Source of the DNA: Lucifuga dentata
Lineage: Eukaryota; Chordata; Actinopteri; Ophidiiformes; Bythitidae
Direction: 5' to 3'
Length of the DNA stretch: 64,000 nt
Assembly (NCBI GenBank): GCA_014773175.1
Contig: VXCM01000447.1
Span: 176,612 to 240,611 of the forward strand
Shown: one piece after another, positions 27,601 through 40,984 of the stretch
Layout: each line of letters opens with the position of its first letter
Position numbering within the stretch: the first letter of the stretch is position 1
Notes under the pieces: generated by a model
The model's input: the letters and a program-made list of their open reading frames with translations, nothing else
What the model was told of the DNA's origin: nothing
The model's database searches: none
Translations under genes and position numbers: made by a program

Positions 27601-29189
27601 ATTTCACTCTAGCGTTAGTTTTAGTTTGTGAGGTAATTAGCAGCGACGGCAGCTAATGAAACAGTGAAATGTAATGACACATTAGTCTCAGTATGAAATA
27701 TTAGTAACACCTGCTCATTAGGTTTAAACATGTAGCTCATAAAAACCCCCACTTCCCTTGAAAAATATTTTATGTACTGTATGCTTATAAAGAACAGAGA
27801 CCTGCTGTGTCCCCTGCATGCAAACTGTTATTGTAGCACTACAGAGTCAAACTTTTCAACAGTGATTTCATAATTTAGGGGCATTTAAAAATATTAGCTA
27901 AATCAACTATTCAGAATGTCAAACGTGCTAGCTATGTGATTTGTTGGTGTTTTACTGATCTGTGTTTGTGTTTTAGTGTGTGATTCTGACGTCTGGCTAA
28001 CTAAAGGGACAAATACCTGCAAAGTTAAATTCATCCACAGCCAAATCAAAGACCTGGCTGTAGAAAATCAAAAGCAGACCTTTGATTTTAGCTGCATGTA
28101 TGGGTGGGGGATGTGGATGGTGTGTAACTGCAGAGAGGGATGGGAGGAATGTTGCGAATGAGATTCCGACCACAGCAGCGGGAGAACGATGTGGGTCACA
28201 CACTCGCTTATGTAAAGGTCATACTTCACCTCCCAGTGGGAGTAAACAACACATACTGTATAGCAGTCATGGAATATCTGACTTTACTGTTGGCCTCTAC
28301 TTATGGAGCAGCAGACCAGATTCAAGCTTGTGTTCTTTGAAATGTCTGAGTCGAGTCACAAGCCTCGGTGAATTATATAATGCAAACGCTCGAACCTCGA
28401 TGTCACTGTGAGTTTCAGAAGATGCAGGTTATTACCACAGTGTTGTTTACTTCCACAGAGAATCCATTAAAAATAAAACTGGCACATTACAAGAAAAGTG
28501 AAAGAAAACTATACACTTCATTGACTTAGAAATTACAGCTAATGACTTGATAAATGTACTTCGTGTCCACCTTTGCTGATATTTTAGGTTACATGTGGAG
28601 TAGTGTGAAGGTTTTGGGACATTACAGAGTCATCACAGCAGCAACCGTTTCTAGGACTGATAAGTCAATGCTATAAAATGTTTAACCAAAGTGTGTTCTT
28701 TCATAACGCACTTTGAACTGTATCACGAAAGAATGAACCTTGATTTCCCTTTGTCTGTTTCTCTTCCTCTTCCTCCTGCTGTTGCCTTGACCCTGTTCCC
28801 GTCCTGAGAGAACAGAGTGTGTGCTCCCATCATCCCACCAACAACGATCACCCTGACAGCTGCCACCTGCAGAGTGTGAGCGTCTGTGTGTTTGTGTGCC
28901 ATACGATCTCAGTCTGCGTGGGCCGCGACGGTTGTGAAAACCTCAGAGATAGGTGCTGATGTGGACCACACAGTTGGCATGCAGATAAAGTACATCACGT
29001 TCTAGTTGTCTCACTGTACGTACCATTTCCTCCTCAGACAGGAACAAACCAGGACTTGGATTGAAAGTTTGTCCTTCATAGTTTTCTGCAAGTCATCACA
29101 AAGCTGAATAATGTGCAAATTGCTTCCAGAAATGGGCATTACTGGTGAATACTGACAATCTTACATCAATTTCTGTTACCAGTGTTGGT

Positions 29190-29244
<55 letters not shown>

Positions 29245-32200
29245 GGGTCTGTTCAAGACACTCCATGTTGGATCGGGTCAATTATCCTCTGGTCTGTTTC
29301 AGACTTTCTGTTTCAGACTATTCCAACCTATTTCAGGTGAGATTATTCTCATTTCCCTTTTGGGCTGAGTCTCTCTCTCTGTCTTTTTTTTTTTTTTTTT
29401 AACTAATGCACATTGGTTTTGGGTGGGTTTATCATGAATCTGTCTTGAATTTGGATCCAAAATTTCAGAACTAAGAGGCTCTAGTGTGTTGTCCTGTAAA
29501 TATCATGTTGAATTTAGTGAAACAAAACACATTGGAGGTAATTCATAAAATGATTGTAACTACAACTATGACATACATAGAAGCTTGAGGAAGAGGTACA
29601 GGGCCTCTAGAACTTGTGCAAGATTAGACCAAAACTTGTCACTTGTTAAATAAAATGACTATTCAACTAAGTGGGCTTCTAATCACTAATCACATCATCC
29701 AGATTTCATATCAATGAAATTTCAGACTGAAAGACGTCTTAATTTTTTGGATGTGGTGTATTTTATAAGTAGCTTACTGGACATCTAAATGAGTTAATAC
29801 AGCTAAAAGGGGCTGGTAATTGCATTTACTGTCACATTAAACCTGATGATGGATTTTATGAATTACCCTCATTGTGCCTAACACCTGTATTACTGTACTT
29901 ACAATCAGATCTTCTCCAATCTTATTGCTATATAATATAAAACCTACTTGCACTATTATACAGTATTATACTCATTAAAGTATTTCTATGATCCCTTTTG
30001 TGATCTCCGATAAATAAATAATGAATGAATGAATATTTATAGAGTTATAGAGATGTTAACATGAGGAAGAAAACAAAAATAAGTGCAAACTTAAGCAAAG
30101 ATCCATGTTTTGGGTGCAAACAGTGTCAACATTACGTAGTTTTACACCACTGTATTCGTGAAATCCTTCACTGACATTAACTATGTGCAAGTAAAATCAA
30201 TTAGTTAAGGCTCAAATTAAGATTTAGACAATGATCACAAAAAAGCTTTGTTTTTGATAAGAATCAAAACTATTAAAACATTTATATATTCATTTATTTA
30301 TAGCTATCTTCCTTTGCAATATTTCGGTGTTAAAACTATCTGTCTCTAGTCATTTTTATTTAATCCCTTTTTTATTTGTTTTTTTTGTTTTTTTAAATTT
30401 CCATTTTTAGACAACATGCTCATTTGACAATACCTGGGACACACAGGGCTCCAAGTGAAGTGAAAGTATTCAATGTCTAAACAGTGTATTTAAACATTAT
30501 TATATCATTATAATTGTGATCATGGAACATGCATTTGTATATATATCTACCTATCAATATCAATATTTATATACTCAACACCTGATTTAGCCAAAATACT
30601 GCTATAGCAACCAGTGCAGCAAACACATCCATGACAGAGTTATGAAACACAGGCCCCTCTGGATCCTCTCAGGGATTAGGCAAACGTCAGGAGAGGGCTT
30701 TGTCGTACCCATCTTACTGTGGATACCACACAAAGTGCTGCCAAATACTGACCGAGCCGCCTTTGCTGAAGGGCACTAAGGTGGGCAGAGAGCGGGGTTC
30801 TGCTGGGAAAGGTCTAATTACTAAACGCCATGACATCAGGCCATCAGTTCTTACGAAACAGAGGCATCATGAAAGCGCTGCACAGTGTCTGAATCTAAAG
30901 GTCACTGAGGTAATACAGATTGTTGATTAATATGAAAGAATACTAATATTTCAGTTAGCTGGCTAGAATTGCGTACTGTTTAATGATTGCTTTGTGGTAT
31001 ATTATCACTCTGAACTCTGTGCCAGCTCTATTCAGCATTTAATATGACTTAGAATCCAGCAATCTATTTATTTTAAACATCTTAACATCTTGAATGGATC
31101 TATGATAAAATTATGCATTTCAATACTACATCATAACTAATATACTATACTACACCATCATCTGATAATGACCCATTTTGTCAATTTTTAATACACCTGA
31201 TGCAGTCTGAGATGCTTAATTCTAGCATGTCAAGACTAGCATGTCAGATTATTTTTGCATTTGATATGGACACATACTGTATTTCAGTGCATAGAATAGT
31301 GATGCTCAATCTAAGCACATTGTGCATAACAAATACCATATACTTTGCAAATGGTATGTTATTTGCATGTTTTGGTTACATAGGGAAGTGGTTAAACTAC
31401 CACAAGATCTCTAGAGGAATGTCAAATATGTTGAATGTCTTTTCTTATGAGTTAGATTCGTCAGGAGTAGACTAATGACAATCTTCTAACAGTAAAAATA
31501 TCATGAAGTCTGGGAAAGTCATCAGTCAAGGATAGTTTATACTGCTTCAGGTGTCCGCGCCATCTGATTAACAGCTGCCAGAAATAAAGGGGACCATGTG
31601 GGAGAATGGATGAACCAGACAAGTGTCTGTAACAGCAGAAATGAGAATTTTAATGTAAATTACATCCATCTTTACTCCGCTAGTGCAGATTCATAGAAAA
31701 TGACTCCAAGAGGGACATGAAAACGAGATAATCAGTGTTTCTGTTTTGTTTAAACTGTTTGCAGTTGAATTGAGTAATTGGTGTTTGCAGATTTGCTGCA
31801 TTGCACTGTGAGGTGTTAATGTTAGTTCTTCCCCCTCTATGTATATAATTCATGGGGGAAAACACCCCGTCTGTGCCTTGGTGTCAATATTTTTTGTCAA
31901 GTGGCATTATGGCAAGTGTTAATAACATTAGCATGATGAAAATCTGTTACATTGTGGATCGCATTAAAAGTATTAAATCTGTGACCTTTAACCATTTAAA
32001 GGTTGTTTTGCTCTATTTGCTCATGTTACACTATTAAAATTAGGAAATAACCACCAAATAGACATTTTAAATTCTAACACTCACTCACAATGTGCGACTG
32101 AAATGTCAGAGTTAATAGATGAAACTAGCTTGTTCACAAATAGCAGTAAATATCCAGACTGCTAACTAAAATCTCAGAGCAACAAACAGACAAACTCTAA

Positions 32201-35200
32201 CAAACAAAGAAGGGGAATGCTAGTTTTAATAGCTTTGGATTAGCCAGGCTTTGTGGTGAAGAATGGAGCGAGGGTACAAATTCCATATAGGGCCTATGGT
32301 GTGTGTGTGTGGGGGGGGGGGNGGGGGGGGGGGGGGAGAGATAGCTTCTGGTTAAGAAGGATTGGCCAGGGAAGCTTGGAAAGTTAAGGGTGGAAAAAGT
32401 TAAAACAATATTTTCCTTTATGAAGATGATCTTACAAGTACTGCACAAGGACTTCAAAAAGCTTTTTTGTCCCCAGCTTCCCTATTTGGACCTCTTAACT
32501 GCACTTTGGGTTTCTTTATTACATACATTACAAGCTGTATTTCTTGTTGTTTCATCCTGTTTTATATTACTCTAAACATATTCAAAATAAAGTATAACCA
32601 CAGCATAAAAAATTAACTGAATAAAGCATTCAAATATTTCATAAAAGTTATCCATCATCCCTTTATCCTTTCAATCATGACACTCCTTTGGACATACTGT
32701 ACATATTCTGCACACTGGGCACCTGCCAGATGATGACAAATGAAATTAATGAGAACATGTGCTCCAACATTAAACGAGCAGGAATAACCAGATATAAAGG
32801 ATTGAGGAAGGTCACAGTGAAATGCCTCCATCTGAATTTTCAAAGCACGCTGGCACACACATGAGGAGTCTGTAGTGTGCCGGTGTGGGCTCTTCTCACT
32901 GTTGCCGAACTGGCATCAGTCTTTCCCCTTCATGTCAGTGTGACTGGCTATCTATGGAGACAGAATGTCTTACATACTTGTCAGAGAACACCATCCCAGA
33001 GAGACAAGTGTATATTTAGCATGCATGGATCATAAAGCGTGCACTAACAATTACACACATGCAAAACCGATAACACATTTTTAACTTTTGTAAGTGGAGC
33101 TACATCACAAGTAATCAGGGCTTTTTTTTTTTTTTTTTTTTNTTTTTTTTTTTTTTTTTTTAATTGGGCATCATATATTTCTGCTTAGGCAAAACAGTGG
33201 GTCAGTGATTGGTCATCCCGTGTTTGAATCCACTAGGTGGAGTTTGTATGTTCTCCCCATGTTCCTCCCAAAGTCCAAATACAATTTAGGACAAATTGAA
33301 CAATTAAATTGCTAATAGCTGTGAATGTGAGTATCTTCATGACTGGCTTCATGACTGACTTCAGACTGGCAACCTGTCCAGTACACCTTCATCTCACCTG
33401 CTGCATGCTGGGATAGCTTCCAGCCCGCTGTGAGAAGATATAAAAACAGCAATGGATGATGGGTAGTTCTATTTTAAACTATGAGAAAACAAAAATTCAA
33501 CACTCATTAACAATACCTACAGTCTGTGATGAATTAGGGCAAAAGCATGTCAGTGCGAATGTGTTTGTCTGTGTGTTCCTCTTTTGCAAGCATCCCAACT
33601 TGTAATGTGTCATGACTATACATATGAGGTTGAACATAACAAGAAAGACAGAGTTGGAATGAATTATGGAAAGAGAAAGTGAGACACAGATAAAGATAGC
33701 TAGAGCATCTCATGTTTGTCAGTCTGTGCTCTCTCTTTGGAAAAATCTTACTGTTCATTCCTCTTTCTAAGTCAAGCAAATGAAGATCAAGGGGTGTATA
33801 AAAAGGGGGGGGNAGAGAGAGAGAGAGAGAGAGAGAGGGAGATGGTAGCATAGAACATGATCTGTCTAGACTTTCCAGACAAAACACAAATCCCTTAACC
33901 TTGAGCTGAAGGAGGTGCTTCACGTTTCACAACAGGTGACAAGAATTCCTTCCCAAGTGAGAAAGGTCTGTCTTATGTAACTTCATGCACCAAAAAACAA
34001 ACTAGACCCAATAAAAACACACTCTCACCATGTCCATGTCACACTCATGCTGATACAACAAACAGCCAGATATATTTTTGGTGTGACTCAGCCGAATAGC
34101 CATGACTGTTCGGTTGTTTTCAAACCTGCGGCCCATTTGCTCTGATCCGAATCAGGTATGTGTTACTTTTGCTGCATTTACTCTTGGTTCGGTTTGGTTT
34201 CACATGGGAAAAATTCTGTATGAACCAAAATATGCAACCAAAAGCTGTGTGAGAACTGTGAACAGCGGCTACAAAATCAAAACAGGAAGTTGTGCACTAT
34301 GTCAGAATAGCTAAATAACATGGAACAGTGACAGAATTGGTATATGTTCATTTTCATAGTCATTGGGGCATTTACTGTATTATGTGAAGAAGACAAATGA
34401 AGCACATGTTATAGGACCATACCACCCATTTTGCATGTTAGAGCCTAATATATTCAATTTTCATACATGTAAGGTTATTGACAATCACTTCCCAAAGCAT
34501 ACTACTGGAACGGTGAATTAAAAAAATGTTTTCCTACCTTTCAGACCACCACTGTTTCAGTTCATCCTGGTATGCTATTAAAATCAACTTGTTGATACTT
34601 GAAACTTTCTTGGGATAGGCAATCCATCATCACAAACAATACATATATTCAGGTTTTTTCGAAGTTTTGTAATTTTAGTGTTTAAGCGCAATAAAAAGTG
34701 CATAGGGAATGTATGTCTCCACCGGGGAATATAGTCCCAAAAGAAGACCTGCGTTTATCAAAAAATTTAAATGTCCATGACTTTATAAGGCTGCATGACT
34801 ATTAGCAGGTGAAACATTGATTTTTAAGGTGGGTGTATCACTTGAATATTTGATTTTGAAAGATTAAGAGATTTTGCAAAATATCAGGAAAGCTGAAATA
34901 CGGGTTTATCCTTTGGGAAATGATCGTCAGTAACATAACATGTATGAAAATTGAATATATTAGGCTCAAACATGCAAAATGGATGTTATGGTCCTTTAAG
35001 CACATACAACAACTTGTGAACCTTTGACATGTTAATCCAATGACATGTTGGTTAAACTTAAAATGTTATAACCTTTTCATCTAACACACCTAAATTTATC
35101 TGGTTCTAGATCAATCAATAGGTCAGCTTGTGGCTGATTCAGAACTAATTCTGATCATGCTCACACCACAAAAAACAGGAGTTTGTTTGCGACCAGACCA

Positions 35201-38200
35201 AGACAGTTCCCCAAAAGGGTCTTGGTGCAGTTTTTGTGCAATCTTTGCCTAATGTGTGGTGCAATCTGCATCTGGATGTGATTCCTGTGATCTGCCCAAA
35301 TAAAACATGCTAAAGGTGAAAACGAAGCCTTGTCTGACTGAACCGGACTTGCTTTTGATTCCTTTTTGAATGTGACACACACACACACACACACAGACAG
35401 TCCAGCTTCAATATCACTTAAGTTAATTTCAAACTGAGATGAAACAATGTAACATACAAAAAAACAACATATTATCTCATTCACATTATTGTCAGTAGAC
35501 ACTTGGCTGACTGAAAATTCTGCTGAATGTCCTGAACACTCGCTTAGTCTGCTCAGTAAATATTTACGTTACCCATTTAGCATTTCATGGACTTATCCAA
35601 CCCAGCTGTGTTCCACATGGCTTTGAACCCTGAAGACCTTTTGTCCCATCCAGGCCATCCACAGTCAAACAGAAGAGACCCTCGTGTTTACTCACAATAC
35701 TGTCCATTCATTGTGGGACAGCGTTCTGACTCAATATGTGTCGATTCTACTGTGCTCAATTGCATTATGTTGTTTGTGTTTCTTTCATGCTAATTACATT
35801 AGCAGAGAGATTTTTTTTTTGTTTGTTTGTTTCAAATTTGGACAAAACACTTGAAGGAATGAGGACAGTACTTATCGATATATTTTTAAAATGTTTCCAG
35901 GAACCTCGTGCGCAGTCAGTTAAAAAACAATCTATTCTTAGCTCTGTCGCACATGCTGACCTGTGTGAGGTAGTGATAACAGTCCTGATATTATGCATCT
36001 CTCATATTCTGGACTCTAGGCTCAGTTTCAGTAAATTACAAAGAACGGGAACATTGGGGCTTAGGGAATAATGAGAGGTTAAGCAGTAATAACTTTGTCT
36101 TATGTGATGCTAACGGCTGAGCCTTCACTAAAGTTACTTGGACTTTATTTATGCATATTTATGTGCAGTAAGTGCATGAAGGTAACTTAAAAGTGCACAA
36201 CCAATGTACCTTTTCTTATACACTGTGATCCAAAATAAATACCCATGATGGTACTGGAAACCAAAGTAATTTAGGGTAAATGTTCCCTTGATATTCATAA
36301 AGGTGTTATATAATAGTGCAGGTAAAAGTATATAATAAGTGCTGCAGTGACAAAAAAGAGCCCTGGCATAATACATGATGATAACCAGTGGACACTGTTC
36401 TGATTATGGTTTCTCTTTCATGTACATTCATGGAAGAAGTTACAACATTAAATGAAAACTGCCTGCTGAAGACAATATTTTTCAAGCCAAAGAAGAAGTG
36501 TTACCACCATTACATTAAAATATGATTGATGAAGCACTGTTTTATTGTTTTGCTTCTGGATTGTATGACAGAAGGGAGAGTGATGAGGGTTACAATAGGA
36601 TGGGAGCAAATTTTCATTCTGGTCTTCAGTGTCGCTCACTTCAAAATTGTCACCATATCTCTGTTTACTGATGTTGTCTTATCTAGCCCCATTTTTTTTT
36701 TTTTTTTTTTTTTTTGTTTCAGGACTATCAAGCACCACTTCGACAAGAAAGACTCATGACTTAACCTGAATTTGAGCCCTTTTGACTTGGAAAAACTTAT
36801 TCCTTCCCCAAACTCACTGCATAAAGATCGATAAGTCAAGGCTAGTAAGGTTACAGTTAGCAAGCTAATGCTAATTAGCATATTAGTTCATTTTAGCTTG
36901 CTGCTAGCTTAAGTAAGTGTCTTTCCTGGTTGAGGAAAATTTTCCATGTTGCGGGATCTAATTTACTGACATATTTAGAATGATGCTTCCAATTTACTTA
37001 TTAGGAGCATTTTCCTGTTATTTCAAAGACAAATTAAAAAAAAAAAAAAAAAAAATGGTAGCAAGAACTTCTCTCATGACTCCTCATTTTCCAGAGACAT
37101 TTAACAACCAGAGAGCACATTATAAAGGTATAGAGCACATTATGACTTGTTTAGGACTTGGAAACACAAAGGGTTTGTGGCTTGACTTCCCTGTCTTGAG
37201 CAAGAAATTAGCTTAGCCACCTGGACATACCCGTTGTACTTTGTTTACAACATTCTGATTCATCCTGTAGCAATCCATTCATACTCAACCTGCGTGTGTG
37301 TGAGTGCACACGTGCAGCACCCACCTGTTTACACACCTGCTGCCCCGTACATGCATCCAATCTTATTTTCATTTTCTACCATCGACCTCTTGCATATCCT
37401 TGACACAACCCAGGAATGTAAGCTGTCAAACAGCCACCAGTAAACACAGTAAAAGTGTTTCTCTGAACGTCTGGTATGACAACCGATATTTATCCAGATT
37501 TCAAACAAACATTCAGACCCCATAAACAAAATGTTTGACCCGCATAAGAGTCGAGCACTGAGATTGCTCCACATGTTTTTGTGTAATAGTGTCTGAATGG
37601 ATGCAACACATTCACCGCAGTGATGAGAGAAGACGGATACACAGATAGAGAAGTGTGATGCCTGGAAAATGAGTAAGGGTTTGCAGATTTGTATGGCAAA
37701 ATGACAGGAGTTCAATTTCATGTCCAGACTGGAAAGAACATGCAGTGGTTTAGTCTCCCGTGGCCATTTCAAACAACTTCTGATCACTTTGTTGCAGAAA
37801 TCACGATTTTCAGTCTCTGTCTCAACCTTTAATTTTCCACGTAATGCTGGTTATGTTACCAGCTAAAATTATTTTTACATTTCAGCAGTTGAATGCATTT
37901 TGTTTTTATATATATATATATGTGAAGAAAGTGTGGTCAAGCTAAAACAGAGGGTTAATTTGCTGTTTAACCAATAATGGCCTCAATATGTATGTGAGTT
38001 GATCATGCTGCAAATTAACTGACCAGCTCACACATATTTCACATTTCATTCATATGGGGTGCCAAATGTGATAACACAGAATGGCTTTTCAAATGTAATT
38101 TTCCTGCTAATTTCGTTATGACAAATGTCACAAAAAGTTCACATTTACAACAAATCTGATGGTTAATGTTGGATTTTCTTGCAGTCTGAAAACTTTTGTA

Positions 38201-40950
38201 TAAAGAAGTTGAATGGTAAACAATAAAAGAAAACGTATTTAATAAATAATGTAACATTTTAAAATCGATGTAAACATTTTGCCACATTTAACGAAGTTGG
38301 ACATTTTATGACATTTAGCTAAGAAACATTTAATAAATGTAAAAATGCTTCATATATTTGTTAAATGCCTGAAAGGGGAGTTTTTTTTTTCCCTAAATGT
38401 CAGAAAATATTCAACTTTTACCATTTGTGGGAAACTTTTTTTTTTTTTAAATATTTTCTAAATGTCAGAAAGAAATCTGACATTTAGTTAAATGTCTAAA
38501 AAATGTATATACTTTTTTAATTCATGTGGAAAACTTAAAATTATAAATCTTCTCTCACATTCGTTGATTGTCAGAGCAAACCTGCGATTTAGGTGACAGT
38601 ATATTTACATGACATTTAGCATAAGTAACAGGAAAACTGCAGTTGAAAAAACACATTCTTTATTATAAAATTCGGCACTTCATATATAAAATGGTATATT
38701 TTAACTTGAGCAACACAAATCGCATTTTCAAGTGCTTTTCTACAGATATTTACAGTAGCAGCAGTGAATCTGTCCTTATCAACATTGCAAATGATATCCG
38801 GTTGAATGTCAGAATGGAAAGCTGCTTTCCTTATCAGGCTGAGATTTGGCTTGTAATTCTGGAACCGTCATAGAATGGGTTTTATCATACATGACCAACA
38901 GAAAGCTCCCTTAGGTTCACTGGTAATTTTGTCTATCCCACAAAGCTTAATGTGGATGAGTGTTCCACAGGGTACTATTCTTGGACTGACGTTATTCTTC
39001 AATTACATTGAGTTTCAAAAAGATGTCTGTGTGGCAATGCCAAAGCAATTTAATCATATAATTTAAAATGAAAAGAATAAGAAAAAATAAGAAAATAGGC
39101 AAGTGTAAAAAGATGCTGATAACAGGAGGGAACATGGTTGCGTGGCAATATTTGCCCTTCTCAACACGTAAAGCTGACACTGTGTTTTACGAATTTCAAC
39201 CACTAACATTCTTTAAGATACATCACTTCCTAGAATTATTTTTACAACCTTGTCTGTTTTATGTAATCATAAGTCTTTTGTTTGTTGTTTATTTTATGCC
39301 TCTGCTCAGTTTTTTTTTTATTCTTGTCATCGATCGCTTTGATTTGCAAGATGTTATTCTTTATTGCTTCTGAAGTTTGTTATAATTCTATAATATAACT
39401 GTTATGCACCTTCCCCCTTGCCCTATCTCCTAACCTGATATTTCTCTTGATCTGTTTCTGACTACCTTTACACAAATGATAGGCCACTAAAGTCATCAAG
39501 TGAGAAGAAAAGGAACAGAGCGGAAAGAAAGACAGGACCAGAGTCGGTACTTGTTAAAGGCTGAGTAAACACTGGCTGACAAGAGAAAGGAGACAGACAG
39601 AGAGAGAAGGAGAGTGGGGCCTTCACATTATGAAACAACATTTGGATTCGCACACCATCTCATGCTGTCTGCTTCTCCTTCAACCCCTTTCAGCATCACT
39701 ATAAAATCGCCAAAAATGCATGGCGATGACATATTACAATCACAAAGGGATCACAGAGTCAAAATTTGACATTTAGACTGTAAGGATGGTAATAAAATGA
39801 CTGTGAAAGCCTCTATAAAGTCTGGAAAAACTCCACCAAGTCAAATCATGGCCAAATAATTGCACACATTAAAGAAAATGAAGAAAAAGTCATAGTTTCA
39901 CTCGTGTCACTGAGACCCTACACTTATAAAACATCTTTTTTCTAAAATTTATCACCATGAGCTTTGCAGCTTTGTCTTTGAAGATGTAATGAAGTAACAG
40001 CAGTATTTGCATGCAGGATTATGATCCACTGTTGCTCCGAAATGATCTCATAATGTTCCCTAGGTCAGAGGTTGGACACACACTCTGTACCTTGATATGT
40101 CATGAGATATATCAATGTGGGGGGATGACAGATTATTTTAAATAATGGAAACTCAGGCCCTGAAGGAACTGTGTCCATGACGCCAATAGGTAGTAAAATT
40201 ACCCTTGAATCTGCCAAGACCAATAGGCTGCAGCTCTGTCTGCTGCATTCCTCCCTCTGTACAGCTCACACACACTGCCATTTAAGGCTGCCCAGTGTGC
40301 TGACTGATTTGCAAGACGGAGAGATGGATAAAGTGAAGTGCTGCTTCTGTATTCTACAAAGAGTGAGCTCTTGTTTACTTGTCACTTTAAGTCACTCTGT
40401 GTTTTAATCTCTGGGCTGTCTCTGGATGTCTGACATCTAATATTTTCAATATTCCATGTCCTTTCTCTTTGTCTATAGCCTGTTTTTGAGAGCCAATTAC
40501 CAAATGTTGAAATAGCTAAGTATGCAGGTAAAATCTTGCTATTATCAACAGTATCATTGGCGCTTTCTGCTATGGATTACTAATTCTAGCAAAACCATAA
40601 AACATATTAGTTCAAACTTAGATTTTTGACTCAGTATTTACTGCTCAGCCCTTGGTAAAAGTGATGGAAGAAAGGACATGGTGCCCTGTCAGGCTGCTGT
40701 GACAAAATTGTGTAATGCATGCTTCCCTCTATTGGACAAGTAGGACAACTGCTGTCTGCGCTACAACAGGAGCCACAATCCTCTTCACGAAGCCAGTTAT
40801 CAGGGGAGGCAACAGCACAACTCCAAAAATCCTTAATATTATACTCCTATATTGCTGTATTTTTGAAAACACTATGGCACTTCATATTTCATGAGCTTAC
40901 AACAAACAGTATCAGACTAAATGCTTTTGTTAGATTTAAACACTGATATA

Positions 40951-40984
<34 letters not shown>

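Noticed and set aside
33534..33923. 129-residue minus-strand open frame
   Set aside because: Crosses a GA repeat and an N; no domain seen.
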